Of a stretch of 64,000 bases of DNA, positions 50,488 through 59,061 are shown piece after piece. The stretch is from Herpetosiphon gulosus (GTDB lineage: Bacteria > Chloroflexota > Chloroflexia > Chloroflexales > Herpetosiphonaceae). The translations under genes were made by a program, and so were the position numbers. Below the pieces are notes generated by a model that saw nothing but the letters and a program-made list of their open reading frames with translations, was not told the origin of the DNA and made no database searches. Each line of letters opens with the position of its first letter. Within the stretch, counting starts at the first letter, position 1. The stretch spans positions 124,001-188,000 of the forward strand of contig NZ_BAABRU010000010.1 in NCBI RefSeq assembly GCF_039545135.1. Direction: 5' to 3'.

Positions 50488-51222
50488 CTATTCTAAGGTG
50501 CGCATTGCTGCCAAAACACCACGAATGCCAATTTGTTCTTCGAGTTTGAGGCATTGCTCCAAACCTTTGCGATAAGGGTGCTCAGCGTTGCGTAATCTTT
50601 CAGCCGCCTTGGTTGCGCCCAAAAATAGCAAATGTTGGTAGGCAACCCACTCGGCAAAGCCCTCGACCCAATCGTAATCAGTTAATAATGGGCAATGTTC
50701 GCCCTGCCAAACGTGGGCAAATTCGTGGGCCACTACCAACCGAAAACGCCAACGCGGCAAGCCATACAAGGCATAAACCACCCGCATTCGGCCTTGACGC
50801 AGATAGAGTCCAAGCATTTGTTGGCCTTCGGTGGCAATCGCGCCTTGGTGAGCCAAATCTTGAATCGTGGGCTGATCGACCAGCCGAAAGCTGGCCCCAA
50901 CTTGGACTTGCAGGCCAGGGTGTTGGGCGAGCGAAGCGACGGTCGAGGCATATAAGGCTTGGGCTTCTTGCGGATCATAAATTGCGCTACGATGGCAACC
51001 GCCACATTGCACCCGCCCATCGTGCAGCGTCCAGCCATCGTCGCCAACTGGCGCGGCACAGCTAGCACAGCGCGGGCGTTGCTCGATACAGGTTTCGCAA
51101 TAGCGCTCCGGGCGGTCGGGCAAAAAATAATATGCGCCCAACAAGCGTTGCCCACACAAGGCACAATGGCTTTTATCAAGTAATTGTTGGCTGCGAATTG
51201 GCGGAATCAAACGGCTTGTCAT
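50488..51222 (-). CDS. DA1-like metallopeptidase with LIM-type zinc fingers
   Basis: A 244-residue protein with two halves. The N-terminal 85 residues hold LIM-like zinc-binding pairs (CALCG, CETC, CASC, CGGCH). The C-terminal half has a gluzincin-type site, VVAHEFAHVWQ, and DWVEGFAEWVAYQHL about 20 residues later, supplying HExxH and a downstream Glu. This order matches the LIM-peptidase region of plant DA1 proteins (DUF3633/DA1-like). DA1 in plants is a ubiquitin-activated peptidase; the bacterial substrate is unknown. No signal peptide is seen. Confidence is high for a zinc peptidase and moderate for DA1 relation. Confidence 0.82.
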   Translation of the reverse strand: MTSRLIPPIRSQQLLDKSHCALCGQRLLGAYYFLPDRPERYCETCIEQRPRCASCAAPVGDDGWTLHDGRVQCGGCHRSAIYDPQEAQALYASTVASLAQHPGLQVQVGASFRLVDQPTIQDLAHQGAIATEGQQMLGLYLRQGRMRVVYALYGLPRWRFRLVVAHEFAHVWQGEHCPLLTDYDWVEGFAEWVAYQHLLFLGATKAAERLRNAEHPYRKGLEQCLKLEEQIGIRGVLAAMRTLE

Positions 51223-51270
51223 GGATTTTCAACTCTCATCTAGATTGCCCCGATAGATTGGCTTGGTATC

Positions 51271-51279
51271 TGCTACAAT
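51271..51279 (+). promoter_or_regulatory. Extended -10 promoter (TGC-TACAAT) for the HAD/glycosyltransferase pair
   Basis: TGC directly precedes TACAAT at 51274-51279, with about 98 nt to the HAD-gene ATG. No matching -35 at 17 nt was found. The spacing leaves a moderately long leader. Confidence 0.4.
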
Positions 51280-51377
51280 TATCCCACGTTGTTGAGCCTG
51301 TAACTTAGACGCACAAAGCTTGATTTAGTTTTGGTCTATTTAACTTGTCGCCTGATGTCTAGATCTGAGGTAGAACC

Positions 51378-52013
51378 ATGACCCAAGCCATCCTATTCGA
51401 TTGGGGCGGAGTTTTCAACCCGCAACATGAGTCACTTGACGGCTATCGTAGTATTGCTCAGCGCTATGGACATTCGGCAGAATCGTTGTATGCCTTGTTG
51501 TATAACGGCGATGAATGGCGACAAGCCCGCATTGGTGAACTAACCAGCCAAGCCTATTGGTCGAGCATGCAGCAAAAGTTGGGCGTTGCTGGCGAGCTAG
51601 CTATCTTTATGGGCGAGCTTTTCGCTGGTGAACAACTTAATCAACAGATGGTGCGGATCGCCCAGGTTTTGCATCGACGCTATCGTACCGGTTTACTCTC
51701 AAATGCGCTTGATGATCTGGAGACGATTTTGGAGCGCTGGCAGGTTGCCAATTTATTCGATGTGGTGATCAATTCGGCCCGAGTTGGCGTGGCCAAGCCC
51801 AATCCGCATGCCTTTGAATTGGCGGTTGCAGCCTTGGGCGTACAAATTCGCGATATTATTTTTATTGATGATAAATTGCGTAACGTGCTAGCAGCCCGTG
51901 CTTTCGGCCTACCGACCGTGCATTTCACCACCACCACAGCGCTGCTCGACGAGTTGGGAACTTTGGGTGTACTCAAACCACATGAACGGGCGATGCTGCG
52001 CGAGGAGCTTTAA
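51378..52013 (+). CDS. HAD superfamily hydrolase (subfamily IA)
   Basis: A 211-residue phosphatase-like protein. Motif I is LFDWGGVF with the nucleophile Asp; the second Asp of DxD is Gly, as in the DxGGV branch that includes haloacid dehalogenase-like and FMN-type enzymes. Motif II is GLLSNA (Ser-Asn), motif III the Lys of VGVAKPNP, and motif IV IIFIDDKLRNV. The alpha-helical cap lies between residues 20 and 90. Gene start follows TGAGGTAGAACC. It ends as TAATG with the next glycosyltransferase start, so the two are translationally coupled. Substrate is unknown. Confidence 0.92.
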   Translation: MTQAILFDWGGVFNPQHESLDGYRSIAQRYGHSAESLYALLYNGDEWRQARIGELTSQAYWSSMQQKLGVAGELAIFMGELFAGEQLNQQMVRIAQVLHRRYRTGLLSNALDDLETILERWQVANLFDVVINSARVGVAKPNPHAFELAVAALGVQIRDIIFIDDKLRNVLAARAFGLPTVHFTTTTALLDELGTLGVLKPHERAMLREEL

Positions 52014-53197
52014 TGATGCGGATTGTTGCGCTAGCACCGTTTGGTTTGCGCCCCAAAGCCACATTAAGTCGTCGAGCCTTGCCAATGCTTCAAGCTGCCG
52101 CCGCCCGTGGTGATGTTGTGCATGTGCTAGCTCCAAGCGATCTCTGCCTCGCCGATGCTGGTTCAACCAGCATAATCAAGCAAATTACGGTCGAACATGG
52201 CCCAGATTTTGGCCAAGGCAACGCGGCGATGCTGCGTTCGGTAGGTTGGATGCTCAAGCGCTGTTTGGCGCTTCAGCCTGATCTAGTGCATTTGTTTAAA
52301 CCCAAGGGCTATGGTGGCATGGCCTTGCCCTTGATTCGGCGTTTGCGGCCTAAATTACCTATTTTTGTTGATACCGATGATTGGGAAGGCACTGGCGGCT
52401 GGAATGATCGGCTCGATTATCCGCGCCAGATCAAAATGTTGATCGATTGGCAAGAACGTAATCTGCCCAAATTGGCCGATTGCGTCACGGTGGCCTCGCA
52501 AACCTTGGCCAACCAAGTGATTTTGTTTGGTTTGCCGACTAACAAGCTGCTTTATCTACCGAATGGAGTTGATCTGCCGCGTCGCCAATTGCCTGAGCGT
52601 AACCTAGCCCGTGCCCAGCTGGGCCTCAACCAAGACCCGATTATTTTGCTCTATAGTCGTTTTTGGGAGTTTCCAGTGAGCGATGTTGTGGTGATGATGG
52701 TTGGCGTGTTGGCCCAGATTCCTACAGCAAAACTCTTGGTGATTGGGGCGGGCGAACATGGCGAGGAGCAGCAATTAACGCTGTTAGCTCAGCGGGCAGG
52801 CATCAGCCATGCGCTGGATAACCGTGGTTGGAGCGAGCAAAGCATGATTGATGCAGCGCTAGCCGCTGCTGATGTAGCGCTCTACCCAATGGATGATACC
52901 CTGCTGAATCGCGCTAAGTGTTCAGCTAAACTAACCGAACAAATGCAAGCAGGCTTGCCGATTGTGGCCGCAGCGGTTGGTCAGGTAGTTGAATATCTCG
53001 ACCAAACCAGCGGTGTGTTGGTTGAACCAAGTAATAGTGGAGCTTTGGCGCGGGCCGTAATTCAGCTCTTGCAGCAGCCACAACAACGCCAGAGTTTAGG
53101 GCGAGCTGCTCAAAATCGCATCGAAAAGCTCTTTAATTGGCCTGCGCAAAGTCAAACCCTACTCCAACGCTACGATGCCTGCTACAAGGCGCAGTAA
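52013..53197 (+). CDS. Glycosyltransferase family 4
   Basis: A 394-residue GT-B protein. The N-lobe has the LVHLFKPKGYGGMALPLIRRL region (seen as LVHLFKPKGYGG) and VDTDDWEGTGGW. The C-lobe has YLPNGVDLPRRQLP, ILLYSRFWEF and the EQMQAGLPIVAAAVGQVVEYLD donor-binding segment (seen as GLPIVAAAVGQ). Two ATGs lie side by side at 52013 and 52016; the first overlaps the stop of the HAD gene by one base. Coupling with a phosphatase suggests work on a phosphorylated sugar or lipid intermediate, which is inference. Confidence 0.87.
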   Translation: MMRIVALAPFGLRPKATLSRRALPMLQAAAARGDVVHVLAPSDLCLADAGSTSIIKQITVEHGPDFGQGNAAMLRSVGWMLKRCLALQPDLVHLFKPKGYGGMALPLIRRLRPKLPIFVDTDDWEGTGGWNDRLDYPRQIKMLIDWQERNLPKLADCVTVASQTLANQVILFGLPTNKLLYLPNGVDLPRRQLPERNLARAQLGLNQDPIILLYSRFWEFPVSDVVVMMVGVLAQIPTAKLLVIGAGEHGEEQQLTLLAQRAGISHALDNRGWSEQSMIDAALAAADVALYPMDDTLLNRAKCSAKLTEQMQAGLPIVAAAVGQVVEYLDQTSGVLVEPSNSGALARAVIQLLQQPQQRQSLGRAAQNRIEKLFNWPAQSQTLLQRYDACYKAQ

Positions 53198-53297
53198 CTC
53201 AAATGCATCTAAATTGGCAAGATTTGTCATATCAAGGTCGTCTTCATGACGTATCGTTAACCTACCGGACTTTTCGTCGTACTCTTGGAGGTAGTGT

Positions 53298-54998
53298 ATG
53301 TGGTTTATCCGAAGAGTGTGTTTCGTGTTGGTCTTTTTAGGTCTGGTTGCCAGTGCTTGGCTTAAACCTGCGCCAATGGCAGCCCAAACCCCATTGACAG
53401 GTGATCAAGCTGCTCCGTTGTTGAACCCAGTGAGCGAAGGCACGCTCCAAGATTTTGAGACGGGACTCAACAGTACTAATGGAGCGGTGCTCTATCAAAC
53501 CGCCGCCTATCCTGGAACGGCGTTTCATCGGCGCAATTCAACCGTTGGCTACGCCTACTATGGTGGTGGCTGTACCTATCTTACGGCGGCTAACGGCGGT
53601 AACGAAGATAACAATGCGCTTAGCACCCGCCTCGATCTGCCTGAAGGTGCGGTTATCGTCGGGGTTGAGTTTCAATATCGTGATACCGATGCAGTTAATA
53701 ATTCCCGCTTATACCTCTATCGATTTGATGGTGCTGGCGGAATTGCCTCAGTTGCTTTATTAAATAGTAGTGGCAATGGCGGACACGGCTCAAGCTATAC
53801 CACCACCAATCTCAATACCACCTATGATCCCTTTAACTATTCCTATTCTTTAGTTTGGTACAGTGGAGCAGCCGGGATAAACCATGCGCTTTGTGGCGTG
53901 CGGGTAAAATATGCTTATAGTGCACCTGTTGCACGGCCATTTACCATGCCCCCAGCCAACCAACCAGATGCCTTACAAGGTGGCAGCAGTGGCTATAGCT
54001 TCACCGCTGCTAGCGATTTTGTGGCGATTAATGATACGATCTCGTATAGCTATGCAGGGGCTGGCTGTATGATTCACAATGGTGGGGCCAACCTTGCCGC
54101 CGAAGTTGACATGCCCGATGGTATGGAGTTTCGCGGTTATCGTGCTTTCTACTACAACACTGTCAGCGGTGCAGCCATGAATGCCAACCTTGCAAAAATT
54201 AATGGTAGTACATCGGTCGATGTATTAGTTGGCAGTACGACCACAAGTGCTGGCTATGGCGAAGATTATTTTACCTTTCCAACTACCGAAATAATCGATG
54301 AATTATCGAAAGGTTATTTGTTATATATTCGGCCTGGAACCTCCAGTGTAACCAGAATGTGCGGTATTCGCTCGTTTTGGGCGATTCCAGTCCAGGCTCG
54401 TCCAACCTCAGCCTATACCAACCCTGTTAGCCAAGTCAGCTCAGATCGTGATGCTAGCGGGATGTTGTTGAGCGAAAATCGTCCTCAGCCGAACCAATTG
54501 CATAACGTTGATCTTAGCATGCCCGAAGAACTGGCAAGCCCAATGATCACCAATGAATATCAATTTCTGACTGCACGTTCATTTGTGCCGCGCGAAAGTG
54601 CCCAAGGTATGGAAAGCTCAAATAATGGTTGTGTCGCGTTTGGCTCAGATCTTGAGCTTAGCTATACTTTCCAATTACCACCTAACAGCGGGCTTCGTGG
54701 GGTGCGCTTCTACTATCGCAATCCAGCTGGAGATTCGGTGCTGGCACGGTATTGGGCCTATAATGGCTATAGTTGGTTTACGCCGATCTTTAGCTATTCG
54801 ATTCCATCATCAAGTGATTACACTTCTAGTTTAGTCAGCTATACTGGCTCGCACTACGACCTTTCGAATGGCACTGTCTCGCATTCGTTGAGTGTCGCTG
54901 CGCTTAATAGTACTAGCACAGTCGATTTTTGTGGGGCGCGAGTGTGGTATACAACGGGCCTGCGTTCGCTCTACATTCCAGTCGCTTTCAAGAATTAG
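53298..54998 (+). CDS. Secreted protein with three Cys-paired beta repeats
   Basis: A 566-residue exported protein of unknown function. The signal peptide (MWFIRRVCFVLVFLGLVASA) cleaves near PMAAQT. Three repeats of about 100-110 residues follow. Each starts with a GC motif (GGGCTYL near 92, GAGCMIH near 256, NNGCVAF near 444), has a (L/M)P(E/D)G- or PPNSG-type turn with Tyr-rich strand, and ends with CG(V/I/A)R near 199, 354 and 545. The paired cysteines could form one disulfide per repeat. The protein ends LYIPVAFKN, like the YLPL-type tails frequent in secreted proteins of this phylum. GGAGG precedes the ATG. A terminator follows. Confidence 0.75.
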   Translation: MWFIRRVCFVLVFLGLVASAWLKPAPMAAQTPLTGDQAAPLLNPVSEGTLQDFETGLNSTNGAVLYQTAAYPGTAFHRRNSTVGYAYYGGGCTYLTAANGGNEDNNALSTRLDLPEGAVIVGVEFQYRDTDAVNNSRLYLYRFDGAGGIASVALLNSSGNGGHGSSYTTTNLNTTYDPFNYSYSLVWYSGAAGINHALCGVRVKYAYSAPVARPFTMPPANQPDALQGGSSGYSFTAASDFVAINDTISYSYAGAGCMIHNGGANLAAEVDMPDGMEFRGYRAFYYNTVSGAAMNANLAKINGSTSVDVLVGSTTTSAGYGEDYFTFPTTEIIDELSKGYLLYIRPGTSSVTRMCGIRSFWAIPVQARPTSAYTNPVSQVSSDRDASGMLLSENRPQPNQLHNVDLSMPEELASPMITNEYQFLTARSFVPRESAQGMESSNNGCVAFGSDLELSYTFQLPPNSGLRGVRFYYRNPAGDSVLARYWAYNGYSWFTPIFSYSIPSSSDYTSSLVSYTGSHYDLSNGTVSHSLSVAALNSTSTVDFCGARVWYTTGLRSLYIPVAFKN

Positions 54999-55014
54999 CC
55001 AGTTCGCTAAAAAG

Positions 55015-55047
55015 CCAAAGGCCACAGCCAAGCGCTGTGGCCTTTTT
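55015..55047 (+). terminator. Intrinsic terminator after the secreted repeat protein
   Basis: AAAGGCCACAGC and GCTGTGGCCTTTTT form an 8-12 bp stem with a 5-nt loop. The reverse strand also has an A/T-rich flank, so it may serve the convergent WecA-like gene that ends at 55050. Confidence 0.87.
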
Positions 55048-55049
55048 GA

Positions 55050-56159
55050 TTAATGCGAATTTTGGGTTTGGGGCTGTTTGCGGGCCAAATAGAAGAGCAG
55101 GCCAATCATCAGGCCGGTCAAAATGCTCAACGCGCCCAATTTCCACCAGCTATCGGGCAGTAACAAGCCTAAGCTGCCAAATAAGATGCTGACGGTGTAG
55201 TAAAACGCTACAACTTGGCGTTGCGAGAGGCCTAAATCAAGCAAACGATGATGCAAATGGCCGCGATCTGAAACGCTAGCCCCGGCTCCGCGCACCCGCC
55301 GCCAGATGATCATCCATACCCCATCAAGCAAGGGCACGCCTAGCACCAACAAGGCCGTGGCGAGCTTGGCTCCACCGATGATTGAGCAAATCGCCAAGGT
55401 ATAACCGATCACCATCGCGCCACCATCGCCCATGAAAATTTTGGCTGGGTGAAAATTATGCGGCAAAAAGCCCAAGCAGGCTCCAGCCAAAGCCAAGGGC
55501 ACTAAAACCAAGGAATATTGGCCCAGTGAGTAGGTATGAATCGCTAGCACAATCGCCGCAATCAACGTCACGCCTGCTGCCAAGCCATCTAAACCGTCGA
55601 TCCAGTTGAGCGCATTGGTCATGCCCACAATCCAAAAAATCGTGAAGCCAATTGCCAAGGGCGGCCATATTTTATGAAAATTCACTTGCATAAACGGCGT
55701 GTTAAATGCTGTAGCGATAATCCCTCGTGCCCCAACATCAACCCCATTCACTGCTGGATGCAGCGTCCATTCCCATAAATAGGGGCCAACCGCAATCAAT
55801 GCCGCCAGAATTTGAATCATCAAGCGAAAGCGAGCCGAAAGTTTTTTGAGATCGTCGATGGTCATGACGACCCACATCAGGGTTGCCCCCGCAGCCAGCA
55901 AGCCCAAACGAAAGCTTTCAATCGGGAAGCGCTGCATTTGCGGCACGCCCCAAGGCACAACCACCGCCGCCGCCAAAGCCACCATAAAGCCAGCGAACAT
56001 GGCCGCCCCACCCAACCTTGGGGTCGGAATCTGATGCACGCGCCGCGCTTCAGGCAGATCATACCAACCCTTGCGAATACACCAAGCCCGAATCAAGGGA
56101 GTCAACATAAAAGTGATGCTGGTGCCAAGGGCTAAAACCAGCGCAAATCGCAGAATCAT
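55050..56159 (-). CDS. Undecaprenyl-phosphate sugar-1-phosphate transferase (MraY/WecA family)
   Basis: A 369-residue polytopic membrane enzyme that transfers a HexNAc-1-phosphate from UDP-sugar to a polyprenyl phosphate. The family signs are RRVHQIPTPRLGG (PxPRxGG), WVVMTIDDLKKL (DD), FWIVGMTNALNWIDGLDGLA, FMGDGGAMVIGY and SDRGHLHHRLLDLG (HLHHRL). RHLHH-type motif and lack of a MurNAc-pentapeptide signature favour WecA/TagO. It may start lipid-linked glycan assembly for the polysaccharide genes of the window, which is inference. The ATG at 56159 has GGAG six nt upstream; a TTG eight codons earlier is less likely. Confidence 0.92.
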   Translation of the reverse strand: MILRFALVLALGTSITFMLTPLIRAWCIRKGWYDLPEARRVHQIPTPRLGGAAMFAGFMVALAAAVVVPWGVPQMQRFPIESFRLGLLAAGATLMWVVMTIDDLKKLSARFRLMIQILAALIAVGPYLWEWTLHPAVNGVDVGARGIIATAFNTPFMQVNFHKIWPPLAIGFTIFWIVGMTNALNWIDGLDGLAAGVTLIAAIVLAIHTYSLGQYSLVLVPLALAGACLGFLPHNFHPAKIFMGDGGAMVIGYTLAICSIIGGAKLATALLVLGVPLLDGVWMIIWRRVRGAGASVSDRGHLHHRLLDLGLSQRQVVAFYYTVSILFGSLGLLLPDSWWKLGALSILTGLMIGLLFYLARKQPQTQNSH

Positions 56160-56204
56160 AACTGCTCCAGCATAGACGTTCAAGATTGAACATGAAATTG
56201 TCGA

Positions 56205-57236
56205 TTAATGGTTAATCCAGCGATTGTAAAACCCGCGTGCCAGCGCTGGATCGTCGGTGCCGCTGATAATCACGCGGCCATCAGGGAAAACTGTGGCTTG
56301 CAAGGTTTCAGCCGCAAAACGCAGCAGATAATCGGTTTGAATCACCCGTACATCAGCTTGCTGCAAATGCGCTGCTAATTGAGTCAATGCCATTTTGATT
56401 GGCTGCTGTGGCCGAATTTGAATCGCATTGCGGCCACATAAACTCAAGGTTGGTGCACTATCTTGATCAAGCAAGTCGAATTGGCGCAAACCACAGACTG
56501 GGCAATCGGGGCGCGGCGCTGGCAGTGGCAGATGCTCAAATTGCCAAGCCCACAGATCGAGCATATATAAATCGGGGTTGGCTTGGCCCTGGCCAGTGAG
56601 CAATTTGAGTGCTTCAGTTGCTGCCAAGTTGCCAATGACCCCCACAACTGGCCCAACCACGCCAGCAGTTTCACAGGTTGGCATGCTGCCTGGCTCAGGC
56701 GAAGTTGTAAAAACACAGCGCCAACAGGCTTGCTCGGGCCGAAAATTGGCAGTCATGCCATGACCACCCAACACGCCACTATAAATCCATGGGCGGTCTT
56801 CACGCACACACCATTGATTGATCAGCAAGCGGGTTTCAAGGCTGTCGCTGCCATCCATAATTAAATCGACCCCAGCCAGCGCTTGATCAATCGTGCCAGC
56901 GTGCAAATCGAGTACCAAAGCCTCAATTTCGCAAGCACTGTTAATGTGTTGGGCATGGGCTTTGGCCGCCACGACTTTGGGCAATAACTGAGCAGCATCA
57001 GCCTCGGTATACAAACTTTGGCGCGGCAAATTGTGTTCTTCAACCCAATCACGGTCGATCAGCCGCAAATAGCCTACGCCCGCTCGTAGCAAGGCATGGG
57101 CGATGGTGCTACCGGTTGCTCCCAAGCCCACAATTGCTACTCGTGCTTGGGCTAAGCGCTCCTGTCCGGCTTGGCCTAGCCCAGCAAACCGAGTTTGGCG
57201 ACTATACCGTGCTGCTTGAATCCCACTACTGGGCAT
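56205..57236 (-). CDS. ThiF/MoeB-type adenylyltransferase
   Basis: A 343-residue E1-like enzyme that should adenylate the C-terminal Gly-Gly of a sulfur-carrier protein. The nucleotide site is VAIVGLGATGSTIAHALLRAG and LRLIDRDWVEEHNLPRQSLY, split here as VGLGATGS and DRDWVEEHNLPRQ. DLIMDGSDSLETR is the next signature. Zinc pairs are CWRC and CPVC. A C-terminal extension of about 90 residues (from DSAPTLSLCG) resembles a rhodanese- or ThiS-contact region but lacks a clear active Cys loop. AGGGGG precedes the ATG at 57236. No thiS, moaD or other pathway gene is close. Confidence 0.9.
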   Translation of the reverse strand: MPSSGIQAARYSRQTRFAGLGQAGQERLAQARVAIVGLGATGSTIAHALLRAGVGYLRLIDRDWVEEHNLPRQSLYTEADAAQLLPKVVAAKAHAQHINSACEIEALVLDLHAGTIDQALAGVDLIMDGSDSLETRLLINQWCVREDRPWIYSGVLGGHGMTANFRPEQACWRCVFTTSPEPGSMPTCETAGVVGPVVGVIGNLAATEALKLLTGQGQANPDLYMLDLWAWQFEHLPLPAPRPDCPVCGLRQFDLLDQDSAPTLSLCGRNAIQIRPQQPIKMALTQLAAHLQQADVRVIQTDYLLRFAAETLQATVFPDGRVIISGTDDPALARGFYNRWINH

Positions 57237-57476
57237 AAAACCCCCTATTTGCATTGTGGCTCATTGTACCGCGCAGGTGAGACAGTATCAACTTGACAGA
57301 GATTGATACCGCCTCGTAAAATCGTACTTAATTGTTGGTTATTTGTAGCATGGCCTCTTGATTCAGTCGCTTACTCAGCCCTCACTGTGTAAGTTATTTT
57401 TGCTATGATGCCCAGCTACGCTTAGCATTATTTTGACGTGTTAGATGGGAAACACGGCGCACCCAAGGAGTTACCG

Positions 57477-58202
57477 ATGAGCCGCGCCAGCAGCTTTGAA
57501 CGAGCCACACTCGACCCGTTTTACCACGAGCTTCGCACCTCGCTGACCTTGATCCAAACCTGTACCGATTTGTTGATGCATGCCGACCAAATCGGGCAGG
57601 CCGATTTACGCAATTTTTTACAAATTATCCGGCGTGGTGGCACTCGGATTGATCGGCTTGTGCGGGATTATATTTTGTTGGCCAAGGGTGAGTATGGGGT
57701 TTTGAGCGAGGAGAAAGTTGCTCAGCCAACCTCAGTTTTACCACCACTCAATTTAGCGTTGCTTGAGGTTCGCGCCGAAAGTAATGATCGTGGGGTCGAG
57801 ATTGTGAGCGATCTGCCCGAAACGATGCCCTTGGTTTTGGCCAACCCCGACCATTTACGCTTGATTATCGAACGTTTGTTGAGCGTGGCGTTGCGTTTTG
57901 TGCGCAATTCAGGCGATGCAGTTGTGGTGCAAACCCGTACCATGCCCGATAGCGTGGCGGTGGTCTTTACGGTCGAAGGTGTGCCGCTGACCGACGAAGA
58001 TTTACCGCGAATTTTCGATCGTTTCTTCGTGCCGCAAAATTTGCCACTCTCACGCGAACAACATGGCTTGGGCTTAGATTTGCCAGTCGTCAAGTCGTTG
58101 GTTGAATTGTATGCTGGCAAGGTGGCGATCGAGCGTTTGGCCAAGGGCAATGTGTTTGCCTTTACGATTCCTCGGGCCGAGCCAGAAACCAGCCGTAGCT
58201 AA
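57477..58202 (+). CDS. Cytoplasmic histidine-kinase-like protein with degraded ATP site
   Basis: A 241-residue protein without sensor or membrane segments. The HisKA dimerisation helix has FYHELRTSLTLIQ with the His and following Glu intact. The ATPase part aligns but lacks key residues: the N box reads ERLLSVALRFV (no Asn), and the G1 box reads FTVEGVPL instead of DxGxG. The F region FDRFFV and G2 region HGLGLDLPVVKSL remain. It may be phosphorylated by another kinase or act as a phosphotransfer partner, which is inference. The ATG at 57477 follows AAGGAG; TGC-TATGAT at 57401-57409 is a likely extended -10. A strong terminator follows the stop. Confidence 0.8.
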   Translation: MSRASSFERATLDPFYHELRTSLTLIQTCTDLLMHADQIGQADLRNFLQIIRRGGTRIDRLVRDYILLAKGEYGVLSEEKVAQPTSVLPPLNLALLEVRAESNDRGVEIVSDLPETMPLVLANPDHLRLIIERLLSVALRFVRNSGDAVVVQTRTMPDSVAVVFTVEGVPLTDEDLPRIFDRFFVPQNLPLSREQHGLGLDLPVVKSLVELYAGKVAIERLAKGNVFAFTIPRAEPETSRS

Positions 58203-58210
58203 AATAATTC

Positions 58211-58241
58211 AGCGCAGCCATCACGGCTGCGCTGTTTTTTT
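58211..58241 (+). terminator. Intrinsic terminator of the histidine-kinase-like gene
   Basis: AGCGCAGCC pairs with GGCTGCGCT over ATCAC and is followed by GTTTTTTT. It is placed 9 nt after the stop and overlaps the 3' edge of the convergent hydrolase gene by two bases. Confidence 0.93.
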
Positions 58242-59049
58242 AGGCCTGCAACACCCGATCAAAAAAGGCCAAAATCTGTTGGTTAATCTGTTGAAGATGA
58301 GGACTGTTGGCTCCAAAATTGTGCTCAGCTTCGGGCAAGAGCACTAATTCTACCTCGGCATTAGCCGCTTGTAAGGCTTGTTGCAAAATCAAGCTTTGGC
58401 CGACAGGCACAGTTTGATCCTGCTCGCCGTGAATTAGCAAGAACGGCGGGGCTGGCTGATTAAGGTAGTTCAATGGGTTTGCCTGTTGCACCAACTCAGG
58501 GCGGGTAGGCAAAGCGCCGCCAACCAACAACGATTCGGGTGAATCTGGCTCGTCGTGCCAAGCGCCAAGCTGGCTCAAATCGCTCGGCGCAGCCACTGCG
58601 ACCACAGCTTGTACTTGGCTTGGTTGTTCAGGGCTGCCGTTGTTGCCCTCTAAACTTGATTCAGCTCCAGTGACACCCAATAAACTCGCCAAATGACCGC
58701 CTGCATCGTGGCCCCAAACCCCAATGCGCTGTGGATCGATGCCCAAGCGTTGCGCATTCGCGCGAAGCCAACGCACAGCCGCTTTGGCATCGTGCAGTTG
58801 AGCCGGGAAAATCGCCTGATCGCTGCGGCGATAGTTGATGCTGGCTACGATGTAGCGACCTGTTTGGGCCAAAAATGGATCGCTGCTCAGGGCTTTATCG
58901 CCGCGCCGCCACATCCCACCATGGATATAAATCACGACAGGCAAGGCTTGGCTTGGCAAGGGTTCGGGTCGATACAAATCGAGAAACAGCCAATAGCCAG
59001 CGGCATTGCCATAGGGCAAATCGGTTAAACATTCAACATCATTCGCCAT
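58240..59049 (-). CDS. Alpha/beta-hydrolase of the BD-FAE/esterase-lipase type with Asp at the nucleophile site
   Basis: A 269-residue protein. It has the oxyanion motif YIHGGMW (HGG), the YRRSDQAIFPAQLHDAKAAVRWLR segment (seen as QLHDAKAAVRWLR), and the elbow IGVWGHDAGGHLASLLG, where the expected Ser of GHSAGG is Asp (codon GAT). The remaining acid and His are in LLIHGEQDQTVPV and PEAEHNF. In relatives Ser is essential for ester cleavage. An Asp nucleophile occurs in dehalogenase-type hydrolases of the same fold, but the other loops here match esterases. There is no signal peptide. It is 12 bp downstream of the secreted-protein gene on the same strand. Confidence 0.82.
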   Translation of the reverse strand: MANDVECLTDLPYGNAAGYWLFLDLYRPEPLPSQALPVVIYIHGGMWRRGDKALSSDPFLAQTGRYIVASINYRRSDQAIFPAQLHDAKAAVRWLRANAQRLGIDPQRIGVWGHDAGGHLASLLGVTGAESSLEGNNGSPEQPSQVQAVVAVAAPSDLSQLGAWHDEPDSPESLLVGGALPTRPELVQQANPLNYLNQPAPPFLLIHGEQDQTVPVGQSLILQQALQAANAEVELVLLPEAEHNFGANSPHLQQINQQILAFFDRVLQA

Positions 59050-59061
59050 TGAATCCTCGGT

